The position numbers were made by a program, and so were the translations under genes. Below, one piece after another: positions 23,801-36,000 of a stretch of DNA of 64,000 bases. The stretch spans positions 77,577,850 to 77,641,849 of the forward strand of contig CM039183.1 in the NCBI GenBank assembly GCA_008360975.2, in the 5' to 3' direction. Source of the DNA: Lichenostomus cassidix (taxonomy: Eukaryota; Chordata; Aves; Passeriformes; Meliphagidae). Under the pieces are notes generated by a model that worked only from the letters and a program-made list of their open reading frames with translations, made no database searches and was not told the DNA's origin. Position 1 is the stretch's first letter; every line of letters begins with the position of its first letter.

Positions 23801-26800
23801 TCATGTCCGGCCAGACAACACAAAGAACAAATTTCCTTTTCATTTGGTTGTAGCCTACCTAAGGCATACGAAAACCTCGGATGCAAAATTAAAGAATATG
23901 TACTAGGCTACTATGAAAGTAAGGCTTGGTTCTAGTTATTATGAGGCTCCTTCTTTCAGGCTTGTGTCTCTGAGCCCAACCTCAAAGAAATACCTGGGTT
24001 GATGCAAAGGCTTCATTCTGTCAGGTTGTCCTGGCAGCTGCAGCATCCACTCCACACATCGCTGCTCCTTGTCCTCCCCACACTTGCCCACAGCACTGGC
24101 AGTTCAAATGGATGCAAACCCTCCAGCTCACATGTCCAATAAATATAAAGCAAATGCAGGAAAATCTTATAGTAATCCCTCCATGCATAGCCTGGGATGA
24201 TATCAGAATAAGCATTCTTGAAAAATACGTTTCAGTAAAACCTGAAAAGCGTTAGGTTTGACCACCCTCTTTTTTGTCACAGACAAAGACGGAAAGAGTG
24301 GAAAACTCACATTTCATCTGAGAGCCACAATTGCTTTTCTACAAAACATCCAATTATGATTCTTTTCTCTGGTCAAAATTCAGAATTTTCATAGGGAGAA
24401 ATTGCAAACTTTTCTGGCTATACATGAAAAATAACACTGCCAGATGTAGCTCAGGGCACCTCTCCTCTCATTAATATTTGGCTGTTTAAGGATTAGCTGT
24501 GCTCGGTCGAGAATCACCCCATCTTAGTGAAACAACTAAGTAAATCATCTGATAACACAGGATTCAAGGGAACACAGAATGGAAATGGGCCTGTAGTAAA
24601 GCTGTCTAAAAAATCCTTCAGCTAATATCACCTGATAAACTCTGAACATTGAGAGACCATGGTAGAAGACAAGAAAAACTATTTCCCGTCATTCATGAGG
24701 AAGCAGATGCCAGAGTAACAACAGTGGGACAGCAATACTTTAGGTAGCAAAGGGGCACACACAGGTGGGAAGAAAAGAGAGTGAGTGAGTGTCCTGTCAG
24801 AAGCTTCAGCAACATCTGCAAACCCTGGTATGTGGTGTTAAGGCATCTTTCCACATGTGAAAACCCAGCTTTGAAACTTTACCTTCCCATCTTGTCTTCT
24901 CATGATCTTCTAAGAGCAACTGGATTGTTTATATACTTGAACCAAATTTTCAGGAAGCACTATGTGAAAATCAGTATCTGAAGGACAAATACAGCAGTGT
25001 CCTTGGAAAAAAAGAGTGGCCTAAAGGCTTTCATTCAGACTTTGCATCTCATTTGCATCCCTGTACACTCCATGAAGATAATTTCTTGAACCAAGAATGA
25101 GAGCTAACAGTGATTGAGTAGGAAAAAAGGATCAATATCTCCAGAGAAGATAGCCATCTACAAGATGTGATTCAAACTCCTCAAAAGCAGAGGCAATCCT
25201 TAGAAAACTTTCTAAGTAAAGAATGTTTATTTTTCTCTTTCTTCTTTGCCTTCACAGCACATACTACTAAGCAGTTCTCTGCAATCCATTGCATGTCACA
25301 TAACTCCTCTCAGTCACATCTTGGAGGTGGAGGAGCTAATTTTGTGACCACAATTTGACTGCATAATCATACGATTGGTTGAACTGGGATTTTGAGAGAA
25401 ACACTGCATGACATTCAAGTTTCATGATAACATAAGGAGAGCTGGGAACACTGTTGGGCTCTCTCTGAGCAGAAGAGCACTCGGGCAGGAGAAAATGCAC
25501 ACCCACAGCCAGTGATGGTGTTGGCAATTTGTTTAAGAAGTGAAGAGCAGGTATCACATTAAAAAGATGTCTGGCAACTTTTCAAAATATCCTTAAACAT
25601 CAGCTCTTATTTTATCCTAAGCTGAGTGCCAAGATCCTAAAATCCATGTCGAGCACTGAACCCTGTCCCATGGACACACACAGAGCAGAGCCACATCTGG
25701 GGACATTTTTCCAGCCCTCACACAAGAGTTACCCTCCAAGGCTGTGCCAGGGTCTGCTGCTTCTGCTGACAGCATAGCTGTGAAAATCATAGCTGTGAAA
25801 TGTGCTCAGTAACATCAGCTCATCTTCCTTCTTTCTGTCCCTGCTTTTTGAGGAATTTTTATGGTACCCTTTGAGATACCTCCAGGAGATTCCAGCAGCA
25901 GGCAAACACACCCTCCTCATGCTCTTTTCAGGGAGCGCCTATTCTATCTTTAATCAGCATCAGTACCTAGAAATACTGAAATGTCATGGTCTGGTGTGAA
26001 GAGCAGGGTCACCTCCTGGTAATTCCTCTCTGTTGACAGCAGTACAGGCGAATACAGAGAAGTGCTTCATACCTGACTGCTGCCCATAGGCGTATGAAAG
26101 GCTAAAGTTCAGAGAGACTTTTCTAAAAGCCCTGCCCCAATCTGAGGAGCAGATTATCTCTGTGACCCCCAAAATGTTTTGAAATAATAGTGTACAAGTC
26201 CATAAAAGCAACGGAATTACATTTGCTGTCAGATCACAGACAAGCAGAAAACACAGTAGGCAAAAAACTCCCTGCTGAGCCCTAAACCCACATCTTGTAT
26301 TTGCAGTGAGTTTACCAAATCAAATCACAGGGTAATTTAGTCAAACTGAAAACTATGTAAAGTCTCAGAGGCAATACCTGCTTTCAGATGTAGTGGAGCA
26401 TCTCGAGTTCAGCTCCAAGTGAGGAAGGGGTGTATTTGTATACGATGGCACTGCAGGCAAAGCTTCAAAGAGCAGTGCAAAGCAGGTAATAAAAGTGCAC
26501 CAATGCACCAGGGAAGATCTGAGTTGATAAATAGACCCCATTTACAAGGTACAGACAAGTCTGGGAAAGCAAATGCAGGAAAAATAGTCAAATAAAGAAA
26601 CAAATAGGCTCCTGCTTGAGAGATTTGCAAATCACATACTCTATCTGCAGCACGCCCAGCAAGCTGAATTGGATTCAGACTTACTGAGAAATCTTTAGAG
26701 AAATTCTGCTTTCTTTTATTTCCCTGTGGATATATATTTTCACTGCTCTACCTCCCACCATGTAGCAATAGGACAGATACAAATGATTGTCAATGAGTGT

Positions 26801-26888
26801 AATGTGAGCAACACAGGAAAAGGGAGCTGCTACTGCAACAGTAAGGCTGATTTGTACCTGTGAATTCCCATCAAAGAATTAAGATATT
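20867..26888. other. unique non-coding DNA
   Basis: No gene or transposon was recognised. Notable small features are a 16-bp-arm hairpin at 23768-23816 and a stretch at 23540-23760 with homeodomain- and octamer-like sites (ATTTGCAT, TAATTT/AATTAG), which has the look of a conserved non-coding element. The 145-codon frame at 20810-21247 (-) only clips the CR1 edge and is otherwise unsupported. Confidence 0.5.
23768..23816. repeat. inverted repeat / hairpin, 16-bp arms
   Basis: The left arm at 23768-23783 is GTCAGGCCAGACATGA and the right arm at 23801-23816 is TCATGTCCGGCCAGAC. They pair at 14 of 16 positions with a 17-nt loop between. It could be a transcribed stem-loop, a palindromic protein site, or the ends of a tiny relic. 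I see no wider element. Confidence 0.7.
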
Positions 26889-27020
26889 TCACATAATATT
26901 CCAAGCTGGAAGGGACCCACAAGGAGCATTGAGTCCAACTCTTAAGTGAATGGCCCATACTGGGATGGAACCTGTGACCTTGGTGTTATTAGCACCATTC
27001 TCTAACCAAGTCTAAGATGA
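26889..27020 (-). mobile_element. TguSINE1-type SINE (tRNA-Ile head, CR1 tail)
   Basis: On the minus strand the element begins with a tRNA-Ile(AAT)-like head, about 27020-26951. It has the anticodon-loop sequence CTAATAA (plus-strand 26986-26992, anticodon AAT at 26988-26990), a B box GGTTCCATCCC (plus-strand 26962-26972, one base from GGTTCGATCCC) and the acceptor end GTATGGGCCA at 26960-26951. It continues into a CR1 3'-end segment, minus-strand 26950-26890, whose plus-strand form includes CCAAGCTGGAAGGGACCCAC. A tRNA-Ile head fused to a CR1 tail is the structure of the CR1-mobilised SINE described from zebra finch and other songbirds. The first bases, including most of the A box, are degraded. 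It is a retroposed copy and not a functional tRNA gene, and it supports a passerine host. Confidence 0.85.
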
Positions 27021-30000
27021 CACATTTTTGCATCCAAACTGACTGTGTACAAAGACTTACAACTGAAATTTTCAAATTGGACTCTGATATGAGGCAAGTT
27101 CAGTTGCTCACTTTTGATAAAAATTGTTACATTTCACTGATGCTGTATCGTCCTAAGTAAAGGAATGTTTTGTTATTCAATGAAAGGCTCTGGACAGCAA
27201 AAGACCCTAATTCAGTTTGCATTTCCATCACCTTCTGCATGTGCAAAAATCAGAAACACCCAAATGGGAAAAGATTAAAGAACATTTGTTGAGTTACTTT
27301 TCTAGCCACTGACTCTGAAAGAAAAATAGCAAGACAAACTACATCGTAATGTTCCTTCACAAGTGCTGCTATTATCAGCAACAAGGAGATACTATTTATT
27401 GATGATAGCCCAAATGAAAAAAGCTGCTCCTAGGAGGCTCTGCTCTTTTCTTGCTGATGTAATAAGAATACTTAAAACAGCAGATGGCTGCTGAAACCTT
27501 CCTAAGGCTACCAGAAAGACAGGCTGTGTCACCTTTTTGTGCAAGACCCCATAGGGAAATGACAAGAATGCCTGTAACCCTGTTTTATTGGAGGTCAGGG
27601 ACTTTGTTTCAAGCTGAATTTTCCTTTATGTACTTGCTACAGTCAGCCAGAATTAAAACGGTTTTGAGGGAGAGGTTGGAAACCTGCTGAAACACAAGAG
27701 CAGCAAGTGCATTTTCGCTCTTTTATATTATCGCTCACTCCAGCGAAAGGCCTTCAGCTTGGATTGTCAAAAATGTTTGTTCAAGATTCATTAAAATCCA
27801 CCACACAAACTGATATTTTTCATCTGAAGCTGCAAACTCCTTCAGAAGTTGTACTTTCATTATGTTTCACGAAGTACTCCTTCCTTTTTGCTGCAATTAA
27901 ATGTGGAGTGATTTAGAGAGGAATTTGTCTGTATTTGCTGAAAATTATATTGTATTTTTATTACTAATTTATCTAGAAGCATTCTGCAAATGCAAATTAA
28001 ACCCAGATAGATCATTCTTTCAAATGGAAATTTCATGGTCAAGTTATCATCACAAGAAGCTGAAGACTGAGGCCCTTTCTACCTGGATCAAATGTCTTAT
28101 GGCTGAGCAAGATGAAACATTGTATGATGCTGAACACGCAAAGAGAACTTTTTCTTGAACTATCAGTCTCCTATTGCTTGCGTAATTCCTAACTCACAAG
28201 GCTGCATTTTACCCACTTATGCCAAGAAGGCTGTAGGAAGAGTCAAGTGACAGCCTTTGCTCAGCAGGACAAAAAAATTCTTCCTCGCACTCTCACTGCC
28301 AGGCCTCAGAGACATCCCCTGCACTGCTCTGGATGGCAGCAGCAGCCCCTTCTTGGATGTTCCAGTGGCTGTGAAATCCCTGCAGACAACATGGGAATCA
28401 TTTGGTGTGAAGTTATGCCTGAGACAGAACTCCTTAGGTATCTCCTTCTTCCTTTTCATTTTTATCCTCTATTTCCTTATGGATTTTTTCCTTTCAGCTT
28501 TTATTGCTTTTCCCTCCGTATTTTTATCTTATGGGTCTTTTAATCTTTGCATAATAATTTTCCTGGAAATATCATGACAGCTTTGGTATTTTAGTCAGCA
28601 GAAGCCTGTGAGGCAATAACCTTGTCTACTATAAACAAGAAAGCATGAAGGAGCCAGATAATTTCATTTGCACATTTCTCTATTTTGCCCAATACTGTAA
28701 TAACAGGGTCCCATTGAAAGTAAATATTTTGTGCTTTCCAATCTACTGATGCGTGGTAAAAAATTTGTTGAGTTACACTGCATCAGTTTTTTTTGGAGGA
28801 GAGTGTAAAAATAGTATTTGTCTCATTCCCAAATAATTTCAGAGAGAAAAGTATTGTGATGGGCTGTGTTACGACTCATGACATCTACCCATTTAATGTC
28901 TTTTGCTGTGCAAATGTACACTGTGTAGTTGCAGATAGGCAAACATAAAAACATGGTAAAAGACAATTTCCTTCAAATATGCCCAATGTGAGAGGAGATA
29001 TCAGCTCACTGCAGTTAGAGATACCAGCTGTAAAAGAAATTATGAAGGCAAAGTCTATGTCCAATGTGCATCTGAAGGTCTGTCAGGTCATGGCAGGCTG
29101 AGGACACTTGAAATTTAATACCATTTCCCTGAGAAAGTCTAAACAAGCCAGCTGTGCTCAGGCAACTTCAAACATGGGATGTCACCTACTACAGAAATGC
29201 CTCTCACCTGCTGTGAGCACTGCATGGCAATCCGTGCATATCTGCAGGGCAAAGCCTTCACTAACACATAGCATGACTCTGGGACAGTCAACAGGTTTGG
29301 GAGAGGGATATCCTATGAGCATGGATAATTGCCCTCAAAGCTTACCTTGCAGGGGTTGTGATGAAATGTCCATCCACAAAGAAATTCTGGGAGTAGTTTT
29401 CATCAGATATCCCCCATTCCACTGGGTCCCAGATTAGTGGAATTTTTAAAATGTGGTCAAACTTTCAATGTATACCAGACCAAGGCTAACATGATGTTTT
29501 TGTGTTAGGTGATGCAAAATCCTCGACAACCCATGTCATGTAAGAAATTAACATGCAGCACAAGCAACTGGATTTATAGATGAAATACAAAGCTGTGGAC
29601 TGACTTGCTTAATTCCAACGCTTTGGAATTTGGTATCAGGAATGATTTTCCATCTGAATGAAACACTTTTTTTTTTACAAGGGATACAGCAAGACTGACC
29701 AGCCATAACAAGATAAGTGAGTAGTATTTCCATTGGGAAAACAATGGATTAGGATGGGTTTTGATAATAATTTCACACTGGCACCACCTAGAAACTTCAC
29801 TTTGTCTCCATTGAAGTGAAACTCCTATTCTCTAATGGGAAGGATTTAGAAGAATTTCTGAGTGAAATTATTCTTCAAGGCTCAGATCACTGTAATTAAT
29901 GGTTTTGGAAACATTTTAAATGCTTCTGAAAAAGCAAGATCATACATGAGCCCTAGCATATGCTGAGAAATTATAAGGAATAAAAAAGTGAGATATTCTG

Positions 30001-33000
30001 TGAAAAGATGGAGATATAGAGAGAAAACCTTAGTGGTTTTATCTATGGGAGTAGACTAAGTTTTCTTTACTTGTTTGATGGTGAATTCCAAAACAGCAGC
30101 ATACTGTCAGCTCTCATTGTCAGCTTTGAAATCCCAAAGACAGCAAAGCATTAGACACAAACCACATAGCATACATTCAATCCCACCAAAACTTCTCTGT
30201 CCTTATGGGACTCTACTGATTTAAATGGAAATAAACTCTTTCATTGTGCATATGGAGGAATCACTACCTAAAGATGGCTTTGAGAACACTGGCAAACAGT
30301 TGAAGGCCACTGACTGCAGGAGCTCAAAGCACAAAGTGATCAAACTCACCTTTACCTTCTTCAGGTGTTCATAGCAGAAAACTGGGTGAGGCTTTCACAT
30401 CACCTGGTTTTGGAGTATGTAGGACACACTGAAAGACGATAACAAATTAATTGATTGAAAATAGAAGTAAAACACACTTTTCCCAAGCACGTTACTTAAT
30501 ATAATACCACTATAATACTCCAAAAGCATTCTTGTCCTTTTTACAGGAGCTATTTGTCCTTCCTTGATCCATTGAACAATTTTATATGGGAGGAACTATT
30601 CTAAATATTTCTTCCACTGTTCCTTCACTGTTCATGTGCTTTGAATTGATTCATGCTCCACAGCAGTTCATGCAAATTAAAATATGAATGAGAAAAATAG
30701 GTGTCAGACTAAAAATAACAGCTGATGAAATGCAGTTTAATATCCATAGATTAATATCCCAGATGTAGCCAAAACTGTGAGTCTTCATGGATAGATCTGC
30801 ATTTCTAGATATGCTGTAAGGACAGGATTCAGTCACATAACTCCAGCTGTCTCAGGTCACTAAGTGACTGCAATAGCTGTTTGGCTATCTAATAGGGATA
30901 AATAGATAACAGGAAATATGAATGCAACCCACCTTAAAACTGTGAGTCAAGGGAGATTATGTGAATCACCCTCTGGTAGTGTTCCCTTATCCACTGAGTG
31001 CAGAAAGAGGCTTAGGGGCAAGCTGAGCCCTCATACTTACATTTAATAAAGGATTAGACAAGAAGAACCACAACTCTCAAGAGTGACATGTTTGTGGCTA
31101 CCATGACAGTGGTGCTAAAGAGCTGTATTAGTACCTTGGGCACCTTAACTCTCCTTCAACCAATCACATACACATCTGCCAAAATCACTATCCATGTACA
31201 TTTGTGTCCTTTTTGCTGCATCTGGGAACCTCTTCTCTCCCACAGCTCTATGCCATTTTTATCCTCTGCTTTAAGATATGCTGCTTCTGCCAATTCCTCA
31301 CTTGCAAGCAATCTCATCAGTCCCCTCCCCTACCCAATGGAGTATAAATGCAAGACTGATGGCTCATCTTTTCCACGGCCTCCAGAAATATTTTAAACTT
31401 TGCAAAAGGAGATGAATAAAGTTTTCCCCTAGCCCCTTCAACTTTCATTCTGTAGATCTCTTAGTTCCAGGTGCAAACAACCAGAGAGCAACTCCAGTGC
31501 ATTGTCTATGATTGCATGTGTATTTGCATCTACTGAGAATATATCTGAGTATGGACAGATATACACAGAGATATGCTTTTATATGAACCTTAAAATAAAA
31601 ATTTATCAAGTTTACTATAAAAATCCTATGTCTGTAGACATCCCCATATAAGATGATCTGCAACTCTGTCAGTCCAGGTGCAAAGGTGTGGATCATACCC
31701 AGCCTGTGCACCCTGTGATCCCCTTGAGATTTCACGGAATCTCCTTCCTTCAGAGGTAACAATGTCTGGAGCTTTCAGGCAGTCTGACTTTCTATATACA
31801 CCCCACCCAAGAAGAGTGAGGTGACCATGTCAACCTAGGAGCCATGGCAGGCATAATACAATATAATAATATAACTTAGAAATTCAGAAAATGGCACTGT
31901 TGATGAGGCTTAAAAAATCGCAACAAGCAGAGGTAACTGTGTTGAGATCTTGAGGTCGAATGACATACACACTCTGTAGTAAAACCAAACTCCAAAATTT
32001 CTTTCAGGGTCTTGACCTTGAGAAGGAGGATACAGAAAATGTGAGAAAGTAGAGTACCTCTTTGGGATTTTTGCTCTCAGCGGTATGCACAAAATGAGAA
32101 GCAGCAGATGAGTTTTTGATGCTCTTGAAATTTCCAGTGCTTCAGCATCTGATTTTTCTGAAGAGACTTGACCATGATGTGCTAGCAGGAATACTTGCAA
32201 ATGTATCAGGCAAGCAGACAATTAGTCCTTTACAAAACCTGAAAGAATGAAACATTGCAAATACCCTGTGATTTTTGAGAACTGGAAAACTCTACAGTAT
32301 CATATGCGCCACTGCGTCTTTGAAGAGCTCAGCAGGCAGTTCTTCCTGTGGCAAATGGGTTTACTGTAGTGTTACTAAAATGCTGCAGATAATGTAAATG
32401 CAAATGTATTGTGAAAGTGGAACATAGATAAATAAGGGAAGAAAGAACAAAATCTCTGTCCAAAAGTTGACCAAAATGTTGTCTTTTACCAAAAAAATGC
32501 AAGGAAAATTTTGAAAAAGCACTGAACTCCCTGTGAGAAACCTTCAGAAATAGAACAGGAGCAAGCTTTGAAGACAGGGGTGTTTTGTGGACTGGTAAGA
32601 AGGTATTGGTATTTCATCCTTTACTGTTTCAAGTGTAGAAGCATTCGTAACTGATTCCTTTTTAACCTCCAGCATTTAGAATTGCAAGCTAGTCCTAGTC
32701 CATCTCCATTACTCAAAATGGGCATGAGTAAATTTGCTCTCTGAGTAAAGAGACCAGTGCCAATTAGAAAGCAGGGAAATAAAACTCATGCAGCAGCTGC
32801 CAATGAAAAACAGTGCCACAAGTCACATTGGAAAGGAAAGAATAAACTGGTAAATGCTCTTCCACAGCTTCCACAGCATTTAGATTTGTTTTTATAAATT
32901 AAAATAGTCCGTTTTTATGACAAAAGAATTATAAAAGAAAACAATCCAGGACAGAATATTTCGTTCAAAATTCTCAGAATTCCTACTCTTAAAATAAATT

Positions 33001-36000
33001 GTTGGGAACAGTCCTTAAATACTAAGGCATACCTGACCACCTGTACTAAAAACACCTGCAAACAAAAGGCGTGTGGTCACCTGTATCAAGACTCTAAATG
33101 TATTGATACCACAACAAAGCAAACTTTCCCCAGTGTAAATTAAAACTCTGCAAAACTAGTATGCATGGTACAAGTAATGGCACAGAAAGATGCTTGGCCT
33201 ATAATGAAATGCTAAGTGCAAGCTTTTAAAGACACTTCTATACAACATTTTAGAAATGTTTCCTTGAACACATATAACCTGATTCAAGGAGAGTCATATA
33301 AGACTCCCACATGTTACTGCATCGTGATAAAATGTCATTATTGTTGTTCCTTTGGTTGTTGCTATTATTTTTAAAATCATGTGTTGTCAGTGGCTGTAAT
33401 GTACAAACTCATTGAAATCTGTGTCAAGATTCACCACCCACAAAAAAAATCAATGTTGTAAGCAGTCTGAGTCTAAAGGAGTCAATATTTGGCAAAGAAG
33501 CAGGATTGAAAGAAATTTTGGAAGTGCCAGCCCTTAAAAAAGAAATTGAAATGAATGGGGAGAGTAACTGGCAAATAATACTAATGACAACAGATGGCAA
33601 TTTGCAAGTTGCATTTATTTAACTGAAATATAGATGATTAAAAAAAGTTGCCTCTTTCCAGAAAGCAGCAGGTATGGGAACTTTACATCTTTTTTTCCTG
33701 CTAGATATTAAACCAGTACTAACAATGAAGGAATATTTTCTAGTGCAACTTCGGTATTTACTGAATTTGGTATTGAATAGAAATAGTCAAAACCATATGT
33801 AAGGCATTTTTTCTTTCAGTCCACCAAGTGAGATACACAAACAAACCCACCCAGTTAGCCAAGAGTCGCTCCCTTTATTCTTTGATCTCAATCCCTTTGT
33901 TTCTGTCTCCACCTGCTCACTTTGGGAGTTTGTGCCCTTGAGGTCTTTCACTCTGACTCACTGGACTTTGAAAGCACAGCCCTTTTAGCAAAACCAAGCA
34001 CAGCCTCCAGTAGAAAGTACTTTATGCTAATGATCCATCTGTGAATTGGCTTGACTATTCAGAAAATTTAAATATGTCCACTGTCCACAAGCCATCTTCA
34101 GCTGGCTCCCATTTGAGAAAGAGGTAACCCAGTGTTAGTCCACACATTATCCTCCAGGACCATTTAAAGCCATGGTAGGAATCAGTCCTCGGAGCATCTC
34201 TTGAACAACGTTTCTACCTGATCCTCTGTAACTCATTCTCCTCCCTAACACTTTTGTTCTAACAACAGGGAGCTCTCAGGTAACAGAGAGCTCACAGTGA
34301 GACATCAGATGCATCTTTTCGCTTACTGCCACTGTGTTCACGCTGTTAATATTGTAATAGCTAGTACACAGCATGCCAACATCAGACAACAAGGAGAATT
34401 AATTATCACAGGCTTTGGGGCTTTGAATCACATACTATCTACTAACATTTGTCTGCAGCAACCAAACGCTTGATAGAAATCTCAAGCATATCATTAAATC
34501 CCAAGGAGACATTTTGAGAGCAATATTTCAGTAGCAAGTAGAAAGGTAACTTCTTTGATAAGCCAGTTAAAAGAAAAAGAAAGGAAGATCCATCCAGGGA
34601 TGTTCCCTATTCAGCAAACACCCCTGGAGCGAACAGCAAAACAACCTCACATACAGGCTCAGAATGAAGTGATTTCACAGTCATGGTGTGACACTTTTGC
34701 AGCTGATAGTGTAGTGACACCTGCTGATGAGCACAATCATTGCAAACACTTGGGAGATGAAGGGCTGGTTCACATCTGTATTAAGCCTATTTTTTCTTCT
34801 GATCCCACACGCTGCTTACAGTACTACAGTTCTACCAGAAGCACATTGCCAAGAGCACTGCAGACCCCCAGCCATTCCCCTCAGCCTGTGCCTGGCTACA
34901 CCACTGGCTGGCCATGACAAGCTCACTGGGTCTCTAAATTAATGCCAATCCCTTTTTTTATGGGACTGCAGGCTGGATCATGACTGTGGGAGGGAGGAAA
35001 TAGTATCCTTCTGGACATAACATTCAGTGATAAAGACACCTGCTCTTTACAGTGAACAAAGGGTTTTCTCACTGCAATTTAACTATCTTTGGCTTGTTTC
35101 CCAATTAATCTCTATGTTTGCAAATGACACCTGGGAAATGTATCTCAATGAAGGTGCAGGATTCAGAAACAATGTTGGAGGGTTCCAAGTATGGATCCAA
35201 GCCTGAAAGCAGAGATTCATTCAGCCCCACTCTTTCACACACTCTCATGAATTTCCGCCAACTGGATACTATGCCCTCAACCATGTTTTCCAGCTACATT
35301 TCTACATTTGCATTCATTCAAGCAATGGTAGGGGAAAGGCAGATAGTCACCTCAGTTATTACTAGGTGATGTTAATTTATATGCAGCTTTGATAGCCTTC
35401 ATGCCCTGAAGGTCTGGATCACTCTTCTGGCTAGACCACTGATCCTTGCAGTGACTGTTTTCAAGTCACTCTGTCAGATCAAGTGTGTTGTTGTTTCATT
35501 CAGTCATGTCTGTCACCTTCTCAGTGACAAGCTCTCTTTGGATCTATGCTATAAGCCCTCAAGGCTTTCCCAAACTCTACCCACCACAAAGAATAGCCCC
35601 AGACACACTGAAAAAAAGAAAGACTTCTTAACAGGCAAAGGATCAGTTTAATATTGACAGGATAATGAGGTAATACCCACTTTGGTAATAGGACATTTTA
35701 TATACATTTGTTAATAAGCATATATATAAATAGGATGAATGACTATGATGTTAAATGTCCTTGTGCCTCAAAATCTGATCAGCAAAGCCTTGTCTTCCTG
35801 GCTATTCTATCTACCCTTCAAGAAGCCTCCTTCATCATAGCAAAGCTCAGCAAGCAACAGGTACCAGTTCTGCTGTGGCCACCTTCAGTAAGTCAGTATT
35901 TATCAAAGTTTATTCAACTATTATAAACAACATGATGTACTACAAGAAACTCGTACTGAATTCCTCGACCAAGGAAATGTTATCTGAACAGCTGTACCTT

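Noticed and set aside
26951..27020. tRNA-Ile gene
   Set aside because: The A-box side is degraded, the B box is mutated and a CR1 tail is attached, so it is a SINE copy.
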